A stretch of 64,000 nucleotides of DNA from Trichomonas vaginalis G3 (Eukaryota > Parabasalia > Trichomonadida > Trichomonadidae), in assembly GCF_026262505.1 (NCBI RefSeq), contig NC_067203.1, positions 19,821,411-19,885,410 on the forward strand, in the 5' to 3' direction. The notes under the pieces are model-generated. The model had not been told where the DNA came from. It was given only the letters and a program-made list of their open reading frames with translations, and ran no database searches. A program made the translations under genes and the position numbers. Of this stretch, positions 20,427 to 32,009 are shown in pieces (the first letter of the stretch is position 1; every line of letters starts with the position of its first letter).

Positions 20427-20934
20427 TTTACTCTAAGGTGAAGCTAGCACAGCGATAATGGATTTCATGACTTTTTAGTATTTCATGCAATCTTAACAGA
20501 TAGCCTTACAAGTACTTCCAGTGTCCTAGCTGTCCCTCCTTTTTATATAACTCCATGACATTTATAATCTCGCGAAACTTAACAGGTAGCATAACAGATT
20601 AAAATCAGATGAGGTTTTGAACCAAAATTTCTAAGCAACGTTGTCAAGGATTTTGAGGAACTAGGGACAGAGTGTGGCAAAGTCCAAGATTTAATTTATC
20701 TTCATCTGTTTCATCAGCTATCTCATCTAATATGCCAATATTTTATTCATAACTCGTGGCAAACTCACTAACTTTCGTTATGTTCATCTGCATGCTTCAT
20801 CTGATAGAAAGTATGACTTTCATTAACTCTGTGAGATAATGAAAACTACTAGGGACAGAGACCATGGCAAAGTTCATGACTTTCATTATTTCCAGAACTT
20901 AATGAAAACTACTAGGGACAGAGACCATGGCAAA

Positions 20935-23900
20935 GTTTATGATTTCATCGTTTATGATTTGTCATGATTTCATCGTGAATGCTTTTGTCAAGATTTCATC
21001 GTTTATGATTTGTCAAGATTTCATCGTGAATGATTTGTCATGATTTCATCGTGAATGATTTGTCATGATTTCATCGTGAATGATTTGTCATGATTTCATC
21101 GTGAATGATTTGTCATGATTTCATCGTGAATGCTTTGTCAAGACTTTGTCATGACTTCTTCGTAAATGCTTTTGTCATGACTTTGTCAAGATTTCATCGT
21201 GAATGCTTTTGTCATGACTTCTTCATCGTGAATGCTTTGTCAAGACTTTGTCAAGATTTCATCGTTTATGATTTGTCAAGATTTCATCGTGAATGCTTTG
21301 TCAAGACTTTGTCATGATTTCATCGTAATGAACGTAAATGCTTTTGTCATGATTTCATCGTTTATGATTTGTCATGATTTCATCGTAATGAACGTGAATG
21401 CTTTTGTCATGATTTCATCGTAATGAACGTAAATGCTTTTGTCAAGATTTCATCGTGAATGAACGTAAATGCTTTTGTCAAGATTTCATCGTGAATGAAC
21501 GTAAATGCTTTTGTCATGATTTCATCGTAATGAACGTAAATGCTTTTGTCATGACTTTGTCAAGATTTCATCGTGAATGCTTTTGTCATGACTTCTTCAT
21601 CGTGAATGCTTTGTCAAGACTTTGTCAAGATTTCATCGTTTATGATTTGTCAAGATTTCATCGTGAATGCTTTGTCAAGACTTTGTCATGATTTCATCGT
21701 GAATGAACGTGAATGCTTTTGTCATGATTTCATCGTTTATGATTTGTCATGATTTCATCGTAATGAACGTGAATGCTTTTGTCATGATTTCATCGTAATG
21801 AACGTAAATGCTTTTGTCAAGATTTCATCGTGAATGAACGTAAATGCTTTTGTCAAGATTTCATCGTGAATGAACGTAAATGCTTTTGTCAAGATTTCAT
21901 CGTTTATGATTTGTCAAGATTTCATCGTTTATGATTTGTCATGATTTCATCGTGAATGAACGTAAATGCTTTTGTCAAGATTTCATCGTTTATGATTTGT
22001 CATGATTTCATCGTAATGAACGTGAATGCTTTTGTCATGATTTCATCGTAATGAACGTAAATGCTTTTGTCATGACTTCTTCGTGAATGAACGTAAATGC
22101 TTTTGTCAAGATTTCATCGTGAATGAACGTAAATGCTTTTGTCAAGATTTCATCGTTTATGATTTGTCAAGATTTCATCGTTTATGATTTGTCATGATTT
22201 CATCGTGAATGAACGTAAATGCTTTTGTCAAGATTTCATCGTTTATGATTTGTCAAGACTTTGTCATGACTTCTTCGTGAATGCTTTTGTCATGATTTCA
22301 TCGTTTATGATTTGTCATGATTTCATCGTTTATGATTTGTCAAGATTTCTTCGTGAATGCTTTGTCAAGACTTTGTCAAGATTTCATCGTGAATGCTTTG
22401 TCAAGACTTTGTCAAGATTTCATCGTAAATGCTTTTGTCATGACTTCTTCGTGAATGAACGTGAATGCTTTTGTCAAGATTTCATCGTTTATGATTTGTC
22501 ATGACTTCTTCGTAAATGCTTTTGTCAAGACTTGTCATGACTTCTTCGTTTATGATTTGTCATGATTTCATCGTGAATGAACGTAAATGCTTTTGTCATG
22601 ATTTCATCGTGAATGAACGTGAATGCTTTTGTCATGATTTCATCGTTTATGATTTGTCATGACTTCTTCGTTTATGATTTGTCATGATTTCATCGTGAAT
22701 GAACGTAAATGCTTTTGTCAAGATTTCATCGTGAATGCTTTGTCAAGACTTTGTCAAGATTTCATCGTGAATGCTTTGTCAAGACTTTGTCATGACTTCT
22801 TCGTAAATGCTTTGTCATGATTTCATCGTGAATGCTTTGTCAAGACTTTGTCATGATTTCATCGTAAATGCTTTTGTCATGATTTCATCGTGAATGCTTT
22901 GTCAAGACTTTGCCAAGATTTCATCGTTTATGATTTGTCAAGATTTCATCGTGAATGCTTTGTCAAGACTTTGTCAAGATTTCATCGTTTATGATTTGTC
23001 ATGATTTCATCGTTTATGATTTGTCATGACTTCTTCGTTTATGATTTGTCATGATTTCATCGTTTATGATTTGTCAAGATTTCATCGTTTATGATTTGTC
23101 ATGATTTCATCGTTTATGATTTGTCATGATTTCATCGTGAATGTTGTCATGATTTCATCGTGAATGATTTGTCATGATTTCATCGTTTATGATTTGTCAT
23201 GACTTCATCGTTTATGATTTGTCATGATTTCATCGTGAATGATTTGTCATGATTTCATCGTGAATGAACGTAAATGCTTTTGTCATGATTTCATCGTAAA
23301 TGCTTTTGTCAAGATTTCATCGTTTATGATTTGTCATGATTTCATCGTGAATGAACGTAAATGCTTTTGTCATGACTTCTTCGTGAATGAACGTAAATGC
23401 TTTTGTCATGATTTCATCGTAAATGCTTTTGTCATATTTCATCGTTTATGATTTGTCATGATTTCATCGTGAATGAACGTAAATGCTTTTGTCAAGATTT
23501 CATCGTGAATGCTTTGTCAAGACTTTGTCATGACTTCTTCGTAAATGCTTTTGTCATGATTTCATCGTTTATGATTTGTCATGATTTCATCGTGAATGAT
23601 TTGTCATGATTTCATCGTGAATGACGTAAATGCTTTTGTCATGACTTCATCGTTATGATTTGTCATGACTTCATCGTGAATGAACGTAAATACTTTTCTC
23701 ATGATTTCATCGTTTATGATTTGTCATGATTTCATCGTTTATGATTTGTCAAGATTTCATCGTTTATGATTTGTCATGATTTCATCGTTTATGATTTGTC
23801 ATGATTTCATCGTGAATGATTGTCATGATTTCATCGTGAATGATTTGTCATGATTTCATCGTTTATGATTTGTCATGACTTCATCGTTTATGATTTGTCA

Positions 23901-24515
23901 TGATTTCATCGTGAATGATTTGTCATGATTTCATCGTGAATGAACGTAAATGCTTTTGTCATGACTTCATCGTTTATGATTTGTCAAGATTTCATCGTTT
24001 ATGATTTGTCATGATTTCATCGTTTATGATTTGTCAAGATTTCATCGTTTATGATTTGTCAAGATTTCATCGTTTATGAACGTAAATGCTTTTGTCATGA
24101 CTTCTTCGTAAATGCTTTTGTCATGATTTCATCGTAATGAACGTAAATGCTTTTGTCAAGATTTCATCGTGAATGCTTTTGTCATGACTTTGTCATGATT
24201 TCATCGTTTATGATTTGTCATGATTTCATCGTTTATGATTTGTCATGATTTCATCGTTTATGATTTGTCAAGATTTCATCGTGAATGAACGTAAATGCTT
24301 TTGTCATGACTTCATCGTTTATGATTTGTCATGATTTCATCGTGAATGCTTTGTCAAGACTTTGTCATGACTTCTTCGTAAATGCTTTTGTCAAGATTTC
24401 ATCGTGAATGATTTGTCATGATTTCTTCGTGAATGCTTTGTCAAGACTTTGTCATGATTTCATCGTGAATGCTTTGTCAAGACTTTGTCAAGACTTCTTC
24501 ATCGTAATGAGCGTA
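20935..24515. repeat. Satellite A, left arm
   Basis: About 3.6 kb of 25-bp units such as CGTTTATGATTTGTCATGAT plus TTCAT, interspersed with 36-bp variants containing GAACGTAAATGCTTTTG or GCTTTGTCAAGACTTTG. Frames within it read as repeats of CHDFIVN and are by-products. The mirror array in the right arm is duplicated. Confidence 0.9.
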
Positions 24516-24536
24516 AATGTTTTGTGAAGAATATAA

Positions 24537-24567
24537 CAACCGCCTGAATTCAGACGGTTGCTTTTTA
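24537..24567 (+). terminator. Terminator-like hairpin
   Basis: CAACCGCCTGAATTCAG and its partner CAGACGGTTG form a stem with one mismatch, followed by CTTTTTATAC. The shape is that of an intrinsic terminator as in bacteria and phages. The mirror copy is at 31974-32003. It sits exactly between satellite A and the small gene that follows. Confidence 0.4.
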
Positions 24568-25025
24568 TACAAAATTCACACAGGAAAATTCTTGAGTTTT
24601 GGTTGAAAGAATACGGTCAAGCCAAAAGTGGCTCGACCTCAAAACAAACATTTTATGAGCTTACTAAGGCATTTATGAATGAATTCAAAGGTATTTGCAT
24701 ACATCCTGACCTCGTTCATTTTGTTGCTGAATGGTGCTCTGTAAAGTATGCATTTTATGTCAAAGATATTATGGACTCCATAGACAGAAAGTTCATGAGA
24801 AGTTAGATGAAGAAGAACTCGAAGATACAGTAGAGAATGCAAAAACAAGCATTTTATGAGCTTACTAAGGCATTTATGAATGAATTCAAAGGTATTTGCA
24901 TACATCCTGACCTCGTTCATTTTGTTGTTGAATTCAGCAAAATAATGTTTAGGGTAGATGGTTTTAGGTGTCACTACGTCACCATGTCCAGGTTAATTAA
25001 TTTCTTAAAATTACTGACAACATGA
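24558..25025 (+). pseudogene. Partly duplicated small element gene, left arm
   Basis: A frame without ATG at 24558-24806 is followed by a repeat of its middle part at 24837-25025. Both contain FYELTKAFMNEFKGICIHPD. The right-arm copy is at 31680-31982. I do not recognise the protein. The partial duplication and the lack of a start suggest a broken gene with about two breaks. Confidence 0.5.
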
Positions 25026-25820
25026 CATTTAGACAACAGTCCAGGAAATATATTTTATCGTATATGTTTTGTCATGATTTATCGTTTATGTTTTGTCATG
25101 ACTTCATCGTAATGAACGTAAATGTTTTGTCATGATTTCATCGTATATGTTTTGTCAAGTTTCATCGTATATGTTTTGTCAAACATGAACGTAAATGTTT
25201 TGTCAAACATGAACGTAAATGTGTTTGATTTATCGTAATGAGTGTAAATGATTTCATATAATTGCTTACCTCGGAAAACGAGAGAAGAGATTCCATATGA
25301 AAATCGCAAGAATTTGGCTCCTGGTTTGAAATATTATTATGTTCATAGACTTCATCGTATATGTTTTGTCAAACATGAGCGTATATGTTTTGTCATGATT
25401 TATCGTAAATGTTTCATCATGATTTCATCGTATATGCTTTGTCATGATGATTTATCGAAACTAAACGTATATGTTTTGTCATGATTTCTTCGTATATGTT
25501 TTGTCATGACTTCTTCATCGTAATGAGTGTAAATGATCCAAAAATAATGTTTACGTTCATGTTGACAACACAGCAGGAGGAAGGTAGTTATGAATTATTT
25601 TTAAAGAACTGGAGGTGCTACCATGCTACCATGTGCTACCAGGTTCATTTAATTCTCTGAAAAAGTGTGACAGCATGACATTTTGACAACAACACAGGAG
25701 GAAGGTAGTTATGAATTATTTTAAGAACTGGAGGTGCTACCATGCTACATGTGCTACCAGGTCATTTAACTTCTCTGAAAAGTGTGACAACACGACATTT
25801 TGACAACAACACAGGAAATA
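24940..25820. other. Iteron-like cassettes with gtcac and gctacc cores, left arm
   Basis: Three cassettes at about 24940-25050, 25540-25680 and 25690-25820. They carry the lead AAAATAATGTTTA and repeated cores such as GGTGTCACTACGTCACC or GTGCTACCATGCTACC. Each is followed by a conserved stretch with TGACAACA and ACATTTTGACAACA and by CAGGAGGAAGGTAG. The two gctacc cassettes are near-identical tandem copies. Mirror copies are at 30700-30975 and 31480-31600. Confidence 0.55.
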
Positions 25821-25839
25821 AATGTTTCTCGTTAATGAT

Positions 25840-28330
25840 TGTCATGATTTCATCGTAAATGAATTTCATGACTTCTTCGTCAATGATTTGTCATGACTTC
25901 ATCGTAAATGATTTGTCATGAGTTCTTCATCATGATTTCTTCGTTAATGATTTGTCAAGACTTCATCGTCAATGATTTGTCATGACTTCATCGGAAATGA
26001 TTTGTCATGACTTCATCGTAAATGATTTGTCATGACTTCATCGTAAATGTTTCATCGTCAATGATTTGTCAAAACTTCATCGTAAATGAATTTGTCAAAC
26101 TTAAACGTAAATGGTTTCGTCAAACATGAACGTCAATGGTTTCGTTATGGTTTCATCGTAAATGAATTTGTCAAACATGAACGTCAATGGTTTCGTTCAA
26201 ACATGAACGTCAATGGTTTCGTTATGGTTTATCGTTAATGATTTGTCATGACTTCATCGTAAATGGTTTCGTCATGAGTTCTTCATCATGAGTTCATCGT
26301 CAATGATTTGTCAGACTTCATCGTCAATGATTTGTCATGACTTCATCGTAAATGTTTCATCATGAGTTTTCATCATGATTTCTTCGTCAATGATTTGTCA
26401 AGACTTCATCGTCAATGATTTGTCATGATTCATCGTTAATGAATTTGTCAAAACTTAAACGTAAATGGTTTCGTCAAACATGAACGTCAATGATTTGTCA
26501 TGACTTCATCGTAAATGTTTCATCATGAGTTCTTCATCATGATTTCTTCGTCAATGATTTGTCATGATTTTCATCGTTAATGATTTGTCATGACTTCATC
26601 GTTAATGAATTTGTCAAAACTTAAACGTAAATGGTTTCGTCAAACATGAACGTCAATGATTTGTCATGACTTCATCGTAAATGTTTCATCATTGAGTTCT
26701 TCATCATGATTTCTTCGTCAATGATTTGTCATGATTCATCGTCAATGATTTGTCATGACTTCATCGTTAATGAATTTGTCAAACTTAAACGTAAATGGTT
26801 TCGTCAAACATGAACGTCAATGATTTGTCATGACTTCATCGTAAATGTTTCATCATGAGTTCTTCATCATGATTTCTTCGTTAATGATTTGTCATGATTT
26901 CATCGTCAATGATTTGTCATGACTTCATCGTTAATGAATTTGTCAAAACTTAAACGTAAATGGTTTCGTCAAACATGAACGTCAATGATTTTGTCATGAC
27001 TTCATCGTAAATGTTTCATCATGAGTTCTTCATCATGATTTCTTCGTTAATGATTTGTCATGATTTCATCGTTAATGATTTGTCATGACTTCATCGTTAA
27101 TGAATTTGTCAAACTTAAACGTAAATGGTTTCGTCAAACATGAACGTCAATGATTTGTCATGACTTCATCGTAAATGTTTCATCATGAGTTCTTCATCAT
27201 GATTTCTTCGTCAATGATTTGTCATGATTTCATCGTTAATGATTTGTCATGACTTCATCGTTAATGAATTTGTCAAACTTAAACGTAAATGGTTTCGTCA
27301 AACATGAACGTCAATGATTTGTCATGACTTCATCGTAAATGTTTCATCATGAGTTCTTCATCATGATTTCTTCGTTAATGATTTGTCATCATGATTTCAT
27401 CGTTAATGATTTGTCATGACTTCATCGTTAATGTTTCATCGTCAATGATTTGTCATGACTTCATCGTAAATGTTTCATCGTTAATGATTTGTCATGACTT
27501 CATCGTAAATGTTTCATCATGAGTTCTTCATCATGATTTCTTCGTTAATGATTTGTCATGATTTCATCGTTAATGATTTGTCATGACTTCATCGTTAATG
27601 AATTTGTCAAACTTAAACGTAAATGGTTTCGTCAAACATGAACGTCAATGATTTGTCATGACTTCATCGTAAATGTTTCATCATGAGTTCTTCATCATGA
27701 TTTCTTCGTTAATGATTTGTCATGATTTCATCGTCAATGATTTGTCATGACTTCATCGTTAATGAATTTGTCAAACTTAAACGTAAATGGTTTCGTCAAC
27801 ATGAACGTCAATGATTTGTCATGACTTCATCGTAAATGTTTCATCATGAGTTCTTCATCATGATTTTTCGTCAATGATTTGTCAAGACTTCATCGTCAAT
27901 GATTTGTCATGACTTCATCGTTAATGAATTTGTCAAACTTAAACGTAAATGGTTTCGTCAAACATGAACGTCAATGATTTGTCATGACTTCATCGTAAAT
28001 GTTTCATCATGAGTTCTTCATCATGATTTCTTCGTTAATGATTTGTCATGATTCATCGTTAATGATTTGTCATGACTTCATCGTTAATGTTTCATCGTCA
28101 ATGATTTGTCATGACTTCATCGTAAATGTTTCATCGTCAATGATTTGTCATGACTTCATCGTAAATGTTTCATCATGAGTTCTTCATCATGATTTCTTCG
28201 TTAATGATTTGTCATGATTCATCGTCAATGATTGTCATGACTTCATCGTAATGTTTTCATCGAATGATTGTCAATGACTTCATCGTAAATGTTTCATCGT
28301 CAATGATTTGTCATGACTTCATCGTAATGA
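25840..28330. repeat. Satellite B with a higher-order period, left arm
   Basis: 25-bp-type units (CGTCAATGATTTGTCATGAC plus TTCAT) organised into a higher-order unit of about 165 bp marked by GTCAAACTTAAACGTAAATG, which recurs about ten times between 26090 and 27940. The mirror array is at 28675-30690 and has fewer copies. Confidence 0.85.
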
Positions 28331-28431
28331 ACGTAATATCCAAAAATAATGTTTATGTTAGAATGTTAGATCTAACACCTTTTCTAACATGTTTTCTAAC
28401 ATGGAGGATTTCATCTGATATAAACATTCTT

Positions 28432-28572
28432 CCTTCATTTCATTCTATACACAATTTACATCATAGACGATTTAATAGATATAATACTTTACTGTTTCAT
28501 CTGATATACACATTCTTCCCTAAACATTATTTTAGTTAAAGTCCATCAAATATTTTTAGGATACTTTCACCA
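28432..28572. other. Spacer at the centre of the palindrome
   Basis: 141 bp of unique, AT-rich sequence between the two arms. TTTCATCTGATATACACATT near 28495 is a slightly changed copy of the last bases of the left arm, so the arms may once have met differently. It is flanked by gttag cassettes (about 28340-28400 and mirror 28590-28665). No gene. Confidence 0.8.
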
Positions 28573-28674
28573 AAGAATGTTTATATCAGATGAAATCCTC
28601 CATGTTAGAAAACATGTTAGAAAAGGTGTTAGATCTAACATTCTAACATAAACATTATTTTTGGATCATTTACG

Positions 28675-30690
28675 TTCATTACGATGAAGTCATGACAAAT
28701 CATTGACGATGAAACATTTACGATGAAGTCATGACAAATCATTGACGATGAAACATTAACGATGAAGTCATGACAAATCATTGACGATGAAATCATGACA
28801 AATCATTAACGAAGAAATCATGATGAAGAACTCATGATGAAACATTTACGATGAAGTCATGACAAATCATTGACGATGAAACATTTACGATGAAGTCATG
28901 ACAAATCATTGACGATGAAACATTAACGATGAAGTCATGACAAATCATTAACGATGAAATCATGACAAATCATTAACGAAGAAATCATGATGAAGAACTC
29001 ATGATGAAACATTTACGATGAAGTCATGACAAATCATTGACGTTCATGTTTGACGAAACCATTTACGTTTAAGTTTGACAAATTCATTAACGATGAAGTC
29101 ATGACAAATCATTGACGATGAAGTCTTGACAAATCATTGACGAAGAAATCATGATGAAGAACTCATGATGAAACATTTACGATGAAGTCATGACAAATCA
29201 TTGACGTTCATGTTTGACGAAACCATTTACGTTTAAGTTTGACAAATTCATTAACGATGAAGTCATGACAAATCATTGACGATGAAATCATGACAAATCA
29301 TTAACGAAGAAATCATGATGAAGAACTCATGATGAAACATTTACGATGAAGTCATGACAAATCATTGACGTTCATGTTTGACGAAACCATTTACGTTTAA
29401 GTTTGACAAATTCATTAACGATGAAGTCATGACAAATCATTAACGATGAAATCATGACAAATCATTAACGAAGAAATCATGATGAAGAACTCATGATGAA
29501 ACATTTACGATGAAGTCATGACAAATCATTAACGATGAAACATTTACGATGAAGTCATGACAAATCATTGACGATGAAACATTAACGATGAAGTCATGAC
29601 AAATCATTAACGATGAAATCATGACAAATCATTAACGAAGAAATCATGATGAAGAACTCATGATGAAACATTTACGATGAAGTCATGACAAATCATTGAC
29701 GTTCATGTTTGACGAAACCATTTACGTTTAAGTTTGACAAATTCATTAACGATGAAGTCATGACAAATCATTGACGATGAAATCATGACAAATCATTAAC
29801 GAAGAAATCATGATGAAGAACTCATGATGAAACATTTACGATGAAGTCATGACAAATCATTGACGTTCATGTTTGACGAAACCATTTACGTTTAAGTTTG
29901 ACAAATTCATTAACGATGAAGTCATGACAAATCATTGACGATGAAATCATGACAAATCATTGACGAAGAAATCATGATGAAGAACTCATGATGAAACATT
30001 TACGATGAAGTCATGACAAATCATTGACGTTCATGTTTGACGAAACCATTTACGTTTAAGTTTGACAAATTCATTAACGATGAAGTCATGACAAATCATT
30101 GACGATGAAGTCTTGACAAATCATTGACGAAGAAATCATGATGAAGAACTCATGATGAAACATTTACGATGAAGTCATGACAAATCATTGACGATGAAGT
30201 CTTGACAAATCATTGACGATGAACTCATGATGAAGAACTCATGACGAAACCATTTACGATGAAGTCATGACAAATCATTAACGATGAAACCATAACGAAA
30301 CCATTGACGTTCATGTTTGACGAAACCATTGACGTTCATGTTTGACAAATTCATTTACGATGAAACCATAACGAAACCATTGACGTTCATGTTTGACGAA
30401 ACCATTTACGTTTAAGTTTGACAAATTCATTTACGATGAAGTTTTGACAAATCATTGACGATGAAACATTTACGATGAAGTCATGACAAATCATTTACGA
30501 TGAAGTCATGACAAATCATTTCCGATGAAGTCATGACAAATCATTGACGATGAAGTCTTGACAAATCATTAACGAAGAAATCATGATGAAGAACTCATGA
30601 CAAATCATTTACGATGAAGTCATGACAAATCATTGACGAAGAAGTCATGAAAATTCATTTACGATGAAATCATGACAAATCATTAACGAT
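28675..30690. repeat. Satellite B, right arm
   Basis: Inverted counterpart of the array at 25840-28330, with the same higher-order unit in fewer copies. Confidence 0.85.
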
Positions 30691-30699
30691 GAAACATTT

Positions 30700-31600
30700 A
30701 TTTCCTGTGTTGTTGTCAAAATGTCGTGTTGTCACACTTTTTCAGAGAAGTTAAATGACCTGGTAGCACATGGTAGCATGGTAGCACCTCCAGTTCTTTA
30801 AAAATAATTCATAACTACCTTCCTCCTGTGTTGTTGTCAAAATGTCATGCTGTCACACTTTTTCAGAGAAGTTAAATGACCTGGTAGCACATGGTAGCAT
30901 GGTAGCACCTCCAGTTCTTTAAAAATAATTCATAACTACCTTCCTCCTGCTGTGTTGTCAAACATGAACGTAAACATTATTTTTGGATCATTTACACTCA
31001 TTACGATGAAGAAGTCATGACAAAACATATACGAAGAAATCATGACAAAACATATACGTTTAGTTTCGATAAAATCATCATGACAAAGCATATACGATGA
31101 AATCATGATGAAACATTTACGATGAAATCATGACAAAACATATACGCTCATGTTTGACAAAACATATACGATGAAGTCTATGAACATAATAATATTTCAA
31201 ACCAGGAGCCAAATTCTTGCGATTTTCATATGGAATCTCTTCTCTCGGTTTTCCGAGGTAAGCAATTATATGAAATCATTTACACTCATTACGATTAAAT
31301 CATGACAAAACATTTACGTTCATGTTTGACAAAACATTTACGTTCATGTTTGACAAAACATATACGATGAAACTTGACAAAACATATACGATGAAATCAT
31401 GACAAAACATTTACGTTCATTACGATGAAGTCATGACAAAACATAAACGATAAAATCATGACAAAACATATACGATAAAATATATTTCCTGGACTGTTGT
31501 CTAAATGTCATGTTGTCAGTAATTTTAAGAGAAGTTAATTAACCTGGTGACATGGTGACGTAGTGACACCTAAAAACCATCTACCCTAAACATTATTTTT
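30700..31600. other. Iteron-like cassettes, right arm
   Basis: Mirror copies of the gctacc and gtcac cassettes described for 24940-25820, for example GGTAGCACATGGTAGCATGG near 30763 and GGTGACATGGTGACGTAGTG near 31545. Confidence 0.55.
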
Positions 31601-31679
31601 GCTGAATTCAACAACAAAATGAACGAGGTCAGGATGTATGCAAATACCTTTGAATTCATTCATAAATGCCTTAGTAAGC

Positions 31680-31982
31680 TCATAAAATGCTTGTTTTTGC
31701 ATTCTCTACTGTATCTTCGAGTTCTTCTTCATCTAACTTCTCATGAACTTTCTTGTCTATGGAGTCCATAATATCTTTGACATAAAATGCATACTTTACA
31801 GAGCACCATTCAGCAACAAAATGAACGAGGTCAGGATGTATGCAAATACCTTTGAATTCATTCATAAATGCCTTAGTAAGCTCATAAAATGTTTGTTTTG
31901 AGGTCGAGCCACTTTTGGCTTGACCGTATTCTTTCAACCAAAACTCAAGAATTTTCCTGTGTGAATTTTGTATAAAAAGCAA
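31680..31982 (-). CDS. Small element gene, right arm
   Basis: A 100-residue frame with FYELTKAFMNEFKGICIHPD, then VKYAFYVKDIMDSIDKKVHEK and an acidic end. There is no ATG near its beginning; the first ATG is internal (MNEFKGI). DKKVHEKLDEE is also encoded at the minus strand of the left-edge Maverick piece near 1190-1235, where it passes directly into 25-bp satellite units. I do not recognise the family. It lies between the terminator-like hairpin and a gtcac cassette. Confidence 0.4.
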   Translation of the reverse strand: MLFIQNSHRKILEFWLKEYGQAKSGSTSKQTFYELTKAFMNEFKGICIHPDLVHFVAEWCSVKYAFYVKDIMDSIDKKVHEKLDEEELEDTVENAKTSIL

Positions 31983-32003
31983 CCGTCTGAATTCAGGCGG
32001 TTG
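31974..32003 (-). terminator. Terminator-like hairpin, right arm
   Basis: Mirror of 24537-24567: CAACCGTCTGAATTCAGGCG with GTTG completes the stem, followed on the minus strand by CTTTTTATAC. Confidence 0.4.
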
Positions 32004-32009
32004 TTATAT

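Larger units (their letters stand above)
19509..28431. repeat. Left arm of the giant palindrome
   Basis: About 8.9 kb, the reverse complement of the right arm (28573-41223). From the outer end inward it holds a GC-rich hairpin (GGAGGC/GCCTCC, 19530-19555), two small genes, a ggtga cassette, a block with repeated CTAGGGACAGAG, satellite A (20935-24515), a duplicated small gene, three cassettes and satellite B (25840-28330). Confidence 0.9.

Noticed and set aside
21105-23451. Plus-strand frames with CHDFIVN repeats, and their mirror frames at 33321-39674
   Set aside because: They are readings of 25-bp satellite units; unit insertions and deletions change frame freely.
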